Shown: in pieces, positions 33,784 to 42,083 of the stretch
Position numbering within the stretch: the first letter of the stretch is position 1
Layout: each line of letters starts with the position of its first letter
Assembly (NCBI GenBank): GCA_902785785.1
Contig: CADAAA010000001.1
Span: 186,001 to 250,000 of the forward strand
DNA from: an uncultured Bacteroidia bacterium
Lineage (GTDB): Bacteria > Bacteroidota > Bacteroidia > Bacteroidales > UBA932
Reading direction: 5' to 3'
DNA: 64,000 bases
Made by a program: the position numbers and the translations under genes
Notes under the pieces: generated by a model
What the model saw: the letters and a program-made list of their open reading frames with translations, nothing else
Databases searched by the model: none
Told to the model about the DNA's origin: nothing

Positions 33784-33843
33784 TCGGTCAGACTCTTAAG
33801 ATGTTGCGCAAATCTCACCGGTGGATACCGGGCTGAAATATCG

Positions 33844-33875
33844 AGGGCTGTCCGATCGAAGGACAGCCCTTTTTT
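33844..33875 (+). terminator. Attenuator terminator upstream of trpB2
   Basis: Stem AGGGCTGTCC/GGACAGCCCT with a 7-nt loop and T6. The left-arm sequence GGGCTG also occurs at 33831-33836, so an alternative pairing that disrupts the terminator is possible. It ends 50 bp before the trpB2 ATG. Confidence 0.88.
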
Positions 33876-33925
33876 GTGTGAAATAGCAAGTAACAATTAA
33901 TATTAACCTTAACAAAAGACACGTT

Positions 33926-35290
33926 ATGAAACAGAAAAAGTTCATGCTTCCGGAGTCAGAGATTCCGACCCATTTCTTCAACATCCAGGCCGTCATGCCC
34001 AACAAGCCCATGCCGTTCCTGAACCCCGCCACCAAGGAGCCCCTCAAGGCCGAGGACCTTTACCCCATCTTCTGCAAGGCTTGCGCCGATCAGGAGCTCA
34101 ACCAGACGGACGAGTGGATCCCTATCCCCGAGGAAGTGCGCGAGCAGTACTCCGCCTATCGATGTACTCCTCTTGTACGCGCTTATGAACTTGAGAAGGC
34201 CCTCGGCACTCCCGCGCACATCTACTTCAAGAACGAGAGTGTCTCGCCTGCCGGTTCGCACAAGCTCAACTCCGCCATCGCCCAGGCTTACTACGCCAAG
34301 GAACAGGGCGTCACCAACCTGACCACCGAGACCGGAGCAGGCCAGTGGGGCGGTGCGCTCAGCTACGCGACTAAGAAGTTCGGCATCGACTGTGCCGTCT
34401 ACATGGTCAAGGTCAGCTATGAGCAGAAGCCTTACCGCCGCAGCATCATGCAGACTTTCGGCGCTGCCATCACTCCTTCCCCGTCCATGTCCACCCGCGC
34501 CGGAAAGGATATCATCACCCGTAACCCCAACGACCAGGGTTCTTTGGGATGCGCCATCTCCGAGGCTATCGAGCTTGCAGTGACCACCCCTAACTGCAAG
34601 TATGCTTTGGGTTCCGTTCTGAACCACGTCTGTCTGCACCAGACCATCATCGGCCTCGAGGCCGAGAAGCAGATGGAACTGGCCGGCGAGTATCCGGACA
34701 TCGTCATCGCCTGCTTCGGCGGCGGCTCGAATTTCTCGGGCATTGCTTACCCGTTCATGCGTCACAATATCCAGGACGGCAAGAAGACCCGCTTCATCGC
34801 TGCCGAGCCTTTCTCCTGCCCTAAGCTCACCCGCGGCAAGTTCGAGTATGACTTCGGCGATGAGGCCGGTATGACCCCGCTCCTTCCGATGTACACCCTC
34901 GGCCACACCTTCAAACCCGCCTCGATCCACGCAGGCGGCCTCCGCTATCACGGAGCTGGCGTCATCCTCAGCCAGCTGATGAAGGACGGTCTGATGGAGG
35001 CGGTAGACATCGAGCAGAAGGATTCCTTCGCCGCCGGCGTGCTCTTCGCCCGCACCGAGGGTATCATCCCCGCGCCGGAGTCCTGCCACGCCATCGCCGC
35101 CACCATCAACGAGGCTCTCAAGTGCAAGGAGACCGGCGAGCAGAAGACCATCCTCTTCAACCTCTCAGGCCACGGCTTCGTGGACATGGCTGCTTACGAC
35201 CAGTATTTCTCCGGCGAAATGCAGAATTACCACGTCTCGGACGAGGACCTGGCCAAGTTCATCAAGAGCGCCGACGCGCTGAACCAGTAG
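33926..35290 (+). CDS. trpB: Tryptophan synthase beta chain, TrpB2 type
   Basis: 454 residues, the long TrpB2 (TrpB-like) class rather than the TrpA-partnered TrpB1. It condenses indole with serine (or O-phosphoserine in some members) to tryptophan using PLP, bound by Lys113 in SPAGSHKLNSA. Other blocks are ETGAGQWGGALSYA, CFGGGSNFSG and the C-terminal NLSGHGFVDM. No trpA or other trp gene is adjacent; TrpB2 enzymes often work alone as indole salvagers. The upstream Trp-codon attenuator strongly supports a tryptophan-supply role. The 3' end overlaps the convergent symporter gene by 29 bp. Confidence 0.94.
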   Translation: MKQKKFMLPESEIPTHFFNIQAVMPNKPMPFLNPATKEPLKAEDLYPIFCKACADQELNQTDEWIPIPEEVREQYSAYRCTPLVRAYELEKALGTPAHIYFKNESVSPAGSHKLNSAIAQAYYAKEQGVTNLTTETGAGQWGGALSYATKKFGIDCAVYMVKVSYEQKPYRRSIMQTFGAAITPSPSMSTRAGKDIITRNPNDQGSLGCAISEAIELAVTTPNCKYALGSVLNHVCLHQTIIGLEAEKQMELAGEYPDIVIACFGGGSNFSGIAYPFMRHNIQDGKKTRFIAAEPFSCPKLTRGKFEYDFGDEAGMTPLLPMYTLGHTFKPASIHAGGLRYHGAGVILSQLMKDGLMEAVDIEQKDSFAAGVLFARTEGIIPAPESCHAIAATINEALKCKETGEQKTILFNLSGHGFVDMAAYDQYFSGEMQNYHVSDEDLAKFIKSADALNQ

Positions 35291-36731
35291 GGGAGGTCGC
35301 GAACAGCAGGAGCATGGTGATGGCGGCGTTGACCAGAAGGTTCTCGAATCCCATCTGGTAGCCACTGAACCAGCGCTCGCTGTTCATCGCCAAGACATAA
35401 GTAATAAGCGGCGATACGCCGCAGATGAAAGGAACTATCGTGTCGCGGACATTTCTCCGCGACACGATTCCGTATATGAACAGGCCGAGAAGCGGCCCGT
35501 AAGTGTATCCGGCAATGGTATAGACGGCATTGATGACGCTCTGGCTGCCGATGGCACGGAAGGCGCAGATGATCAGGCCCATGGCGACGGCATTGAGGAT
35601 GTGCATGCGGAAGCGGACCTTGTCCAGCTTCCGCCCCCCGTCGCGGCGGTCGGCCTTGAGGATGTCCAGCGTCATCGAGGACGTGAGGGCTGTGAGCGCC
35701 GAGCCGCTGCTGCTGAAGCCCGCCGCGACGAGTCCGAGCACGAACAGCACTCCCACCACCGGCGGCATGTGTTGCGTAGCGATGGTAGGGAAGAGATTGT
35801 CCGCCACGGGAATGTCAAGCTCAAGCGAAGCCTTCATCATGTACAGGAGCACGCCCAGGGCGAGGAACAGCAGGTTCACGGGCAGGAACGCCACTCCGTA
35901 GGAGAGGACGTTCTTGCGCGCTTCGTGGAGGTTCCGGCAGGACAGGTTCTTCTGCATCATGTCCTGGTCGAGGCCGGTCATCGCAACTGTGGTGAACAGG
36001 CCGGCGAGGAACTGCTTCCAGAAGAAACGCTTGTCGTTGAGGTCGTCGAAGAACCATATCCGTGACATCGGGCTGTCCTTGATGGCTGTGCACATGGTGT
36101 CGAAGCTGAATCCCATCTGCTTGGCTATGAGCCAGATACAAAGGATGACCGTGCCCACCATCGCGAGCGTCTGGAGCATGTCCGCCCAGACGAGCGTCTT
36201 CACGCCGCCGCGGAAGGTGTAGCCCCAGACTATCAGCATGGTTACGGCGACATTGGCCCAGAACGGCACTCCGAGCGCATCAAAAAGTATTAGTTGAAGG
36301 ATGGAGGCTGTGAGGTACATGCGTACTCCGCATCCCAGGTATTTCGATACGAGGAAAAGCACGGATCCGGACAGGCGGCTGCGCCCTCCGAAGCGCTCTC
36401 CCAGATAGCCGTAGATGCTGGTCATGTCCAGCCTGTAGTACAGTGGCAGAAGGACATAGGCTATGACGACGTATCCTGCGACAAAGCCCAGGACCATCTG
36501 CATATACGAGAACAGGGAGGCCTCGACCATTCCCGGCACAGACACGAATGTCACGCCGGAGATCGAGGTCCCGACCATCGAGATGGCCACTATCCACCAA
36601 GGCGACTTGCGGCCTCCGTCGAAAAAGTCTTTTCCCCGCACTTCCTTCCTACGTCCCGCCGTCAGGGCGCTGACAAGGAAAAGTGCGAGGAAATATAAGA
36701 GGATGACCGCCAGTACCGCCCCCGTCTTCAT
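35262..36731 (-). CDS. Sodium:solute symporter family (SSS) transporter
   Basis: 489 residues with about 13 hydrophobic helices and the SSS plan: FDGGRKSPWWIVAISMVGTSISGVTFVSVPG near the N-terminus, RFGGRSRLSGSVLFLVSKYLGCG, and FSSSGSALTALTSSMTLDI in TM8 with the Na+-binding Ser residues. It couples solute uptake to Na+; the solute (sugar, sialic acid, carboxylate or amino acid) cannot be told. It is the last gene of the minus-strand operon with the acyl ligase, fabZ and fabI (3-bp gap), an unexpected partner for lipid enzymes. The C-terminal 10 residues overlap trpB2 antisense. Confidence 0.9.
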   Translation of the reverse strand: MKTGAVLAVILLYFLALFLVSALTAGRRKEVRGKDFFDGGRKSPWWIVAISMVGTSISGVTFVSVPGMVEASLFSYMQMVLGFVAGYVVIAYVLLPLYYRLDMTSIYGYLGERFGGRSRLSGSVLFLVSKYLGCGVRMYLTASILQLILFDALGVPFWANVAVTMLIVWGYTFRGGVKTLVWADMLQTLAMVGTVILCIWLIAKQMGFSFDTMCTAIKDSPMSRIWFFDDLNDKRFFWKQFLAGLFTTVAMTGLDQDMMQKNLSCRNLHEARKNVLSYGVAFLPVNLLFLALGVLLYMMKASLELDIPVADNLFPTIATQHMPPVVGVLFVLGLVAAGFSSSGSALTALTSSMTLDILKADRRDGGRKLDKVRFRMHILNAVAMGLIICAFRAIGSQSVINAVYTIAGYTYGPLLGLFIYGIVSRRNVRDTIVPFICGVSPLITYVLAMNSERWFSGYQMGFENLLVNAAITMLLLFATSPTGSARRRS

Positions 36732-36734
36732 GGT

Positions 36735-37526
36735 CTATTCCATGACAGGGAGCAGGGATGAGTACCCTCCGTCGTGGTACAGGTTCTGCATCGTGACCTT
36801 GCGGGTGAGATCGGAGAAGAGAGTGATGACATATCCGGCGCAATCCTCCGCAGTGGCATTGCCCAGCGGGGAAATACGGTCGGCGTATCCGACCATTTCG
36901 GTCATTCCGTCTATACCCTGCCCGGCTGTGGTCATGGTAGGGGACTGGGAGACGGTGTTGATGCGCACGTGCTTCTCACGGCCGTAGATCAGGCCGAAGT
37001 TGCGGGTGATGGACTGGAGCATCGCCTTGGCGTCGGCCATGTCGTTGTAGCCGGGCATCGCGCGGTCGGCCGCTATGTAACTCAAGGCTACCACTGAGCC
37101 CCATTCGTTCAGGGCGTCCTTCTTGTATAATGTCTGAAGGAGCTTGTGGAACGACATTGCGGAGATGTCCACGGTTTTCTGGAAGAAGTCGTAGTTCACA
37201 TCGGTGTAAGGCCGACCCTTGCGGATATTCGGGGACATGGCTACAGCGTGAAGGACGAAGTCAAACTTACCGCCGAAATGCTCCATCGTTCCGTCCACGA
37301 GAGCCTCGAGATCTGCCACCGAAGTAGCGTCGGCGGGGATGACGATGGTGCCGCACTGCTCCGCGAGGCGGTTGATCTCGCCCAGGCGGATGGATACGGG
37401 AGTATTGGTAAGGACGATTTCAGCTCCTTCGGCTACGGCGAGTTCCGCGACCTTCCATGCGATGGATTTGTCGTTCAATGCTCCGAATATGAGGCCCTTG
37501 CGGCCTTTCAGAAGTTGGTGTGCCAT
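36735..37526 (-). CDS. fabI: Enoyl-ACP reductase
   Basis: 263-residue short-chain-dehydrogenase-fold enzyme that performs the last reduction of fatty-acid elongation with NAD(P)H. The nucleotide loop is GLIFGALNDKSIAW (11-24), and the FabI catalytic pattern is Tyr150...Tyr160-(x)6-Lys167 (SYIAADRAMPGYNDMADAK). It lies 3 bp after the fabZ-like gene, so elongation-cycle genes are grouped. As the target class of triclosan and diazaborines, it would be the main enoyl reductase unless fabK/fabV exist elsewhere. Confidence 0.95.
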   Translation of the reverse strand: MAHQLLKGRKGLIFGALNDKSIAWKVAELAVAEGAEIVLTNTPVSIRLGEINRLAEQCGTIVIPADATSVADLEALVDGTMEHFGGKFDFVLHAVAMSPNIRKGRPYTDVNYDFFQKTVDISAMSFHKLLQTLYKKDALNEWGSVVALSYIAADRAMPGYNDMADAKAMLQSITRNFGLIYGREKHVRINTVSQSPTMTTAGQGIDGMTEMVGYADRISPLGNATAEDCAGYVITLFSDLTRKVTMQNLYHDGGYSSLLPVME

Positions 37527-37529
37527 ATT

Positions 37530-37949
37530 TTATTCCTTTGGTACGAGATAGAATGAGAGATCGCCCTTGCAGGCGAGCTGTCCCTCGACAGTGGCCACTG
37601 CATCTACTACTATGACAGTGCTGCGCTTGACTTTCAGGCTTGCGTTCACGACGACTTTATCACCGGGTTTGACAACCCTCTTGAAGCGGATCTTGTCGAG
37701 CCCTGCATACAGGGGCAGCTTTCCTTCAAGTTCGTCCTTCATAAGAAGGATGCTGCACTGGGCCATGATTTCGCAAAGGATCACTCCCGGGACAATTGGA
37801 TTGCCCGGGAAGTGACCGTTGACGAATTCTTCCTTGCCCGTGATCGTGTATTCGGAGACCACATGGTTCTCTTCCACCATCTCGGACCTGTCCACCAGGA
37901 GCATAGGCTCGCGGTGGGCCATATACTTTTTCAGTTCCTCTCTTTCCAT
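37530..37949 (-). CDS. fabZ: 3-hydroxyacyl-ACP dehydratase, FabZ type
   Basis: 139-residue hot-dog-fold protein with the FabZ/FabA active-site motif NGHFPGNPIVPGV (His46) and the partner Glu60 in ILCEIMAQ. It dehydrates 3-hydroxyacyl-ACP during fatty-acid elongation in the cytoplasm. It is located 48 bp after the acyl-ligase gene and 3 bp before fabI on the minus strand. It may be a second FabZ, since Bacteroidota often carry another fused to lpxC. Confidence 0.93.
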   Translation of the reverse strand: MEREELKKYMAHREPMLLVDRSEMVEENHVVSEYTITGKEEFVNGHFPGNPIVPGVILCEIMAQCSILLMKDELEGKLPLYAGLDKIRFKRVVKPGDKVVVNASLKVKRSTVIVVDAVATVEGQLACKGDLSFYLVPKE

Positions 37950-37997
37950 ATCTCAGAATTATCCAATAAAGATACTAATAATTCTTGTTTGGAGGAA

Positions 37998-39650
37998 CTA
38001 CTTGTACATGAATCGGCGGATACTGCCCTTAGGGGTCTTGGAGAACGGCTCGAACCGGAGTTCGTAGTCGTTGACCGCGGAATACGCGGGGAGTTTGCTG
38101 TTCAAGGCTACGATATTCTGCTTCATTACGGCATCGAGACCGTCGGCTCCGAGTCCGGCCTTGTCAAGGGCATCCATGTTCGGGACTATCAGGGCTATGA
38201 TCTTGTGCTCGCGCTGGAGGACGATGGATTCTGCGACGTAAGGCAGTTCGTTGAGGACGACTTCGATCTCCTCGGGATAGACATTCTGTCCGTTCTCGGT
38301 CAGGATCATGTTCTTGGAGCGTCCGAGCAGGAACACATTGTTGTTCTTGTCGATCGTGCCGATGTCTCCGGTGCGGAACCAGCCGTCCTTGAGGACCTCG
38401 GCGGTAGCCTCGGGATTCTTGTAATAGCCGCAGAACACGACATCACCCTTGACGTACAGTTCGCCGGCGATATGTTCCGGATCCGGAGAGTCGATGCGGA
38501 CTTCCATCACTTCGGGAATGTACTCGCCGCATGACTTGGGCACGTACTTGCCGAGCTTGCCGTAGGAGACGATAGGGGCCAGTTCAGTCAGGCCATAGCC
38601 GGTGATGAACGGAACCTTGAGCTTGTATACGAACAGCGACTCCACTTCTGAAGGGATGGCGGAACCGCCGGTGGCGAATACTTCGATATTGCCGCCCATA
38701 GCCGCCATCAGTTTGTCATGCAGCATCTGGCAGTACTCCGGGTGATTCTGGTAATCGGCCAGCTTGGCCTTGCCTTCCGGTGAGTTGATATCCGAACCGA
38801 GCACGTACTCGGCGAATTTGACGAAGATAAGCGGTACGCCGTAGAAGATGTTCGGCTTTACCTCCATGAGGGCCTGCTGGACGGTCATGGGGATGGGGGG
38901 CATACCGAGCACGGTGACATGCATGCCGATGGTAAGGGGGATCACGACGTCGCACATGAGACCGAAGCTGTGGGCATGCGGCAGCAGGCTTAGGTAGTTG
39001 CCTCCTTTGTGGAAGGGAAAACCGGGACGGATCGCCTGGACATTGGCCGTATCGTTGCGGTAGGTAAGCATGACGCCCTTAGGGTTGCCCGTCGAGCCGG
39101 ATGTATACAGAATGGCGCAGACATCGTCGAGATCGACGTCGATGACTTTGAAGTCGGCCGGCTTCATCCCATTGGGATAACGTTCCGCAAGCAGTTGTTC
39201 ACCGCTCTTGTATATCTCATCCACGCCTTCACGGCTTGCAAGTATCTCACCTGTGATGCAGTCCAGAGCGCAAAGCACGTTCGGCATCTGCTCAAAATCC
39301 ATGGCATCGAAAGTCCTCTTCTCGGTATAGAGTATCTTGCAGTCAGAGTGGTTGACAAGTTTCAGGGTATCAGCAGGGGTAAATGCATTGTAAAGCTCTA
39401 CGGCTACATAGCCCTTGCAGGCAGCGGCATAGTAGAGGGATGCGCCCATGGCGCTCGGACGGGCGTTGATGGCGATCTTATCGCCTCGTTTAAGGCCCGC
39501 TTTCTTCCAAATAAGGTCCAGGGTGTCGATACGCTCTGCCAGTTCGCGGTAGGTGATGGTAGACTTGCGGAAATCAGACAGTGCGGGGTTCTCCCAGCTG
39601 TCTCTGACCGCTCCTTCGAAAAGCTTGATGAAGTTGTCAATTTTAATCAT
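37998..39650 (-). CDS. AMP-forming acyl-CoA/acyl-ACP synthetase (ANL superfamily)
   Basis: 550 residues: ATP loop YTSGSTGNPKGVM (182-194), the A5-type box GYGLTELAP, GWFRTGDIG, ENGQNVYPEEIE at the hinge and the C-terminal catalytic Lys in SKTPKGSIRRF. These enzymes activate fatty acids as acyl-AMP and transfer them to CoA or ACP. Grouping with fabZ and fabI suggests activation of exogenous or recycled fatty acid for membrane lipid synthesis. No signal peptide. First gene of the four-gene operon, with a minus-strand TAACTTTG box at 39674-39681. Confidence 0.92.
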   Translation of the reverse strand: MIKIDNFIKLFEGAVRDSWENPALSDFRKSTITYRELAERIDTLDLIWKKAGLKRGDKIAINARPSAMGASLYYAAACKGYVAVELYNAFTPADTLKLVNHSDCKILYTEKRTFDAMDFEQMPNVLCALDCITGEILASREGVDEIYKSGEQLLAERYPNGMKPADFKVIDVDLDDVCAILYTSGSTGNPKGVMLTYRNDTANVQAIRPGFPFHKGGNYLSLLPHAHSFGLMCDVVIPLTIGMHVTVLGMPPIPMTVQQALMEVKPNIFYGVPLIFVKFAEYVLGSDINSPEGKAKLADYQNHPEYCQMLHDKLMAAMGGNIEVFATGGSAIPSEVESLFVYKLKVPFITGYGLTELAPIVSYGKLGKYVPKSCGEYIPEVMEVRIDSPDPEHIAGELYVKGDVVFCGYYKNPEATAEVLKDGWFRTGDIGTIDKNNNVFLLGRSKNMILTENGQNVYPEEIEVVLNELPYVAESIVLQREHKIIALIVPNMDALDKAGLGADGLDAVMKQNIVALNSKLPAYSAVNDYELRFEPFSKTPKGSIRRFMYK

Positions 39651-39673
39651 TTCCTGAGGTTTTAGTTTCGCCG

Positions 39674-39681
39674 CAAAGTTA
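39674..39681 (-). promoter_or_regulatory. -7 promoter element of the acyl ligase-fabZ-fabI-symporter operon
   Basis: The minus strand reads TAACTTTG, 23 bp before the ATG. Confidence 0.7.
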
Positions 39682-39881
39682 GCGACTTAAGAAACCTTGG
39701 GAAAAAGCGTTTTTTATGGTTAAGGTGAAATTGCCCGATACTTGGTGAATCCAGTAGTTTTGTGGCTTTATTGAGCGTGGAGTGGCCACTTTTGAGGCGG
39801 AAATTTGAAATTTTGGAAACTATTTGTAGTTTTGGAAACTTTTATTGTATGAATCTGTGCGCGTTTGAGACACCCTTGTCA

Positions 39882-39889
39882 TATCTTTG
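39882..39889 (+). promoter_or_regulatory. -7 promoter element of an orphan short transcript
   Basis: TATCTTTG on the plus strand with no plus-strand gene following for 1.3 kb; no convincing -33 element at the usual distance. Confidence 0.5.
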
Positions 39890-39892
39890 CCA

Positions 39893-39988
39893 ATGCGGAC
39901 GGGATGGGAACCTGTCCATCGGTCCGAGCATTATTTATGAAGGATGATATGTGACACTGGCGGGATATGCCCGCCAGTGTCATTTTTG
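39893..39988 (+). ncRNA. Candidate small RNA or mini-mRNA
   Basis: A stretch of about 95 nt bounded by a TATCTTTG box and a strong terminator. It contains a GGACGGG...CCTGTCC hairpin at about 39897-39917. It also contains a 15-codon ORF, MRTGWEPVHRSEHYL (39893-39940), which could be a leaderless peptide. It overlaps the end of the convergent AraC gene. No Rfam family can be named from reading alone. Confidence 0.45.
39952..39988 (+). terminator. Strong terminator on the plus strand
   Basis: Perfect 13-bp stem TGACACTGGCGGG/CCCGCCAGTGTCA with loop ATATG, then T5. The T tract is only on the plus side. The right arm contains the stop codon of the AraC gene read on the other strand. Confidence 0.88.
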
Positions 39989-41125
39989 TCCCCTGCACCA
40001 TTTTCGCGGGGATTCGCCGGTCACCTCCGTGAATTTCTTGACCAGCTGGGTGTCGCTTATGAACCCTGTCCTGGCGGCGATTGCCTCTAGACCATCTTCC
40101 GGGTGCATCATCATTTCCCGCTTGGCCGCCTCTATTCTCAGGCGGTTGACATAGCTCCTGAAAGTCTCTCCTTTGCTATCCCTGATGACTGCAGACAGGT
40201 AGGTCCTGTTGGTGTTCAGCGCAGATGCAGCGCCTTCCAGGGAGAGATGCGGGTCGAGGAATGCCTCGCCATCCTCCATGTAAGCAGTCAGTCGTCTTTC
40301 AAGTTCGTCCATTGAATCACCGCCTTTGTCCATACTCTCCGCTATGACTCCGGGCATCGAGACCTGCTGCTCGCCGTATTCCGTGCCGAGTTTCAACGCT
40401 ATCGCAGCCAGTATACCCAGGCTGATCTCGAGGATCCACCTCGCAGGGACATTCTCCATGAGGATATGCCTGCCTACTATGATCCTGATACTGCAGGCTA
40501 TGATGAACAGCAGGATAACCATGCAGTTGAGGCTGACTTGCGATTCGGTCTTTTTCGCCTTGAGGAACTCGAGGATATCCTTCAACCGCGTTCCCCTGCT
40601 GATGAGTATGTGGAGCAGGAGCCCCCAGCAGACGGTCAGCCAAGCGCCCAGGACGAACAGATGTACGTACGTGGTCGTATAGGCAAAAGGGAAAACAGGG
40701 TCATTCCTGACCGGCATCATCTGTTTCAGCCCTGCTTCGTCAAGATGGCCGGCGATGGCGTCGATGCCCGCGTGGGAACAGGTTATTACCGTTGCGGCTG
40801 TCATCATTACAGCAGGCAGGAAAGAGGCGAAAGCGACTGCAGGACGGACTTTCCTGCCGCTGATGTGCAGGGTGTAGCCGGTGATGAACGGGAACATCGT
40901 GAAAAGTGCCGCTTGCAGTGCGATCAACAATATGACAATGGTGTGGCTGTCGGTGAGCGGTGACAGCAGGCAACTGTCTATGAAAAATGTAATGCCGCCG
41001 GAAATTGCGGTCAGGAAGAGAAGCCTGAGCGCTTCACTGCGGTTTTTCTTCCTGATGAAAAGAAGCCTTATCGCCCATGTCATGCAGACGAAGGCGGGAA
41101 GGAGCAATATGAAGGCATCTAACAT
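39980..41125 (-). CDS. AraC-family regulator with a multi-TM N-terminal region
   Basis: 381 residues. Six or seven hydrophobic helices occupy about 1-245 (starting MLDAFILLLPAFVCMTWAI), then a linker and a C-terminal AraC/XylS DNA-binding domain (about 285-375: HLSLEGAASALNTNRTYLSAVIRDSKGETFRSYVNRLRIEAA..EAIAARTGFISDTQLVKKFTEVTGESPRKW). Membrane-anchored AraC regulators of this layout are frequent in Bacteroidota and respond to unknown, probably membrane or extracellular, cues. The divergent gene at 41204 is a possible target. Confidence 0.88.
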   Translation of the reverse strand: MLDAFILLLPAFVCMTWAIRLLFIRKKNRSEALRLLFLTAISGGITFFIDSCLLSPLTDSHTIVILLIALQAALFTMFPFITGYTLHISGRKVRPAVAFASFLPAVMMTAATVITCSHAGIDAIAGHLDEAGLKQMMPVRNDPVFPFAYTTTYVHLFVLGAWLTVCWGLLLHILISRGTRLKDILEFLKAKKTESQVSLNCMVILLFIIACSIRIIVGRHILMENVPARWILEISLGILAAIALKLGTEYGEQQVSMPGVIAESMDKGGDSMDELERRLTAYMEDGEAFLDPHLSLEGAASALNTNRTYLSAVIRDSKGETFRSYVNRLRIEAAKREMMMHPEDGLEAIAARTGFISDTQLVKKFTEVTGESPRKWCRGQK

Positions 41126-41175
41126 TTCAGGCGGCTTATTATTGCTGAAAAGTAGTCATTTTTTTTGGATTTACT

Positions 41176-41183
41176 TATATTTG
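41176..41183 (+). promoter_or_regulatory. -7 promoter element of the 41204 gene
   Basis: TATATTTG, 20 bp before the ATG. Confidence 0.72.
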
Positions 41184-41203
41184 TAAAGAGTGAAATACCG
41201 GAT

Positions 41204-42070
41204 ATGAAGAAAATCAGTTTTAAGAGAATAGGCATTATCACCCTTGCCGTGATAATCCTCCTGATAGCCCTCAGGTTCATTTTCTACCGTGAGACTCTCT
41301 GGATAGGCCTCGCACTGCTTCTGGCAGGCCTTATCGCATTCCTTGTGTGGAAGGCGTTCGTCAAGAACGGTCGCGAAGACCTGCGCCGCTCGGAGCGCAA
41401 AGGTAAAGAGCTCGAGGAGGAGGTTACCAGTCTCAAGAAGGAGATTGCCGGACTGTACCGCGAGTTGGAGGAGAAAGGCCGTTCGCCGCTCAACGTGGTC
41501 GAGTTGTCGCCAATCCTCCATCTGGCAGTGATGAATATCGATTCCTCCTTCGTACGCACTTTCATACGCGAGGATGAGGATGCCGGACTGACCTTCAACG
41601 GAGCGCTCAGGGCTGATATCTGCGCCGAATATGGCATCAAGCTCGAGGACGTGGGATTCCGTTATGACGCTGAGAACAACTCGCTATACCTGGCCAACTT
41701 CCATCCTGGGTTGATCTCATTTTCGAAGAAGCAGCTGAGCTGGGAGATCGCCAACAGTTTTGCGTCCCGTTCCATCCTTGGCCGGAGTTTCGTTTCCGCC
41801 AGCCATCCCGCTGCAAAGGCTTATACGGCACGGATGTGCAAGGAACTGCGGGATGGCCTGGAGAAGGAGATCGACGAGAGGAAGATCGCCGAGTTCGAAT
41901 GGCTTTCACCGATGATCTCGCAGCAGGTGACTGATATGCTGAAAATGCTCGTAGGCCGTCCCGGATTGAGCATCATCACCATCGAGGGGCGCCCGGAGGG
42001 CGATTTCATGTCTTTCCCCGAGTTCCGTAGGCAATTGTCCGAGCAGACTCCCAAACAGATTGAAAACTAA
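41204..42070 (+). CDS. Membrane-anchored protein of unknown function with coiled coil
   Basis: 288 residues from ATG 41204. Two hydrophobic helices (about 8-26 and 29-48) are followed by a charged coiled coil (SERKGKELEEEVTSLKKEIAGLYRELEEKG, about 65-95). The last 190 residues are a soluble alpha/beta region (LHLAVMNIDSSFVRTFIRED.. to SIITIEGRPEGDFMSFPEF). No family is recognised. It has its own promoter, diverges from the AraC regulator, and is followed 13 bp later by the aldo-keto reductase gene, so it may head that operon. Confidence 0.75.
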   Translation: MKKISFKRIGIITLAVIILLIALRFIFYRETLWIGLALLLAGLIAFLVWKAFVKNGREDLRRSERKGKELEEEVTSLKKEIAGLYRELEEKGRSPLNVVELSPILHLAVMNIDSSFVRTFIREDEDAGLTFNGALRADICAEYGIKLEDVGFRYDAENNSLYLANFHPGLISFSKKQLSWEIANSFASRSILGRSFVSASHPAAKAYTARMCKELRDGLEKEIDERKIAEFEWLSPMISQQVTDMLKMLVGRPGLSIITIEGRPEGDFMSFPEFRRQLSEQTPKQIEN

Positions 42071-42083
42071 GCTCTATGCGGGT

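Noticed and set aside
33727..33925. T-box or tryptophan riboswitch reading of the trpB2 leader
   Set aside because: No T-box sequence, specifier loop or known aptamer pattern; the tandem Trp codon leader explains it better.
33956..35089. A 377-codon frame opposite trpB2
   Set aside because: Antisense shadow; no protein family features.
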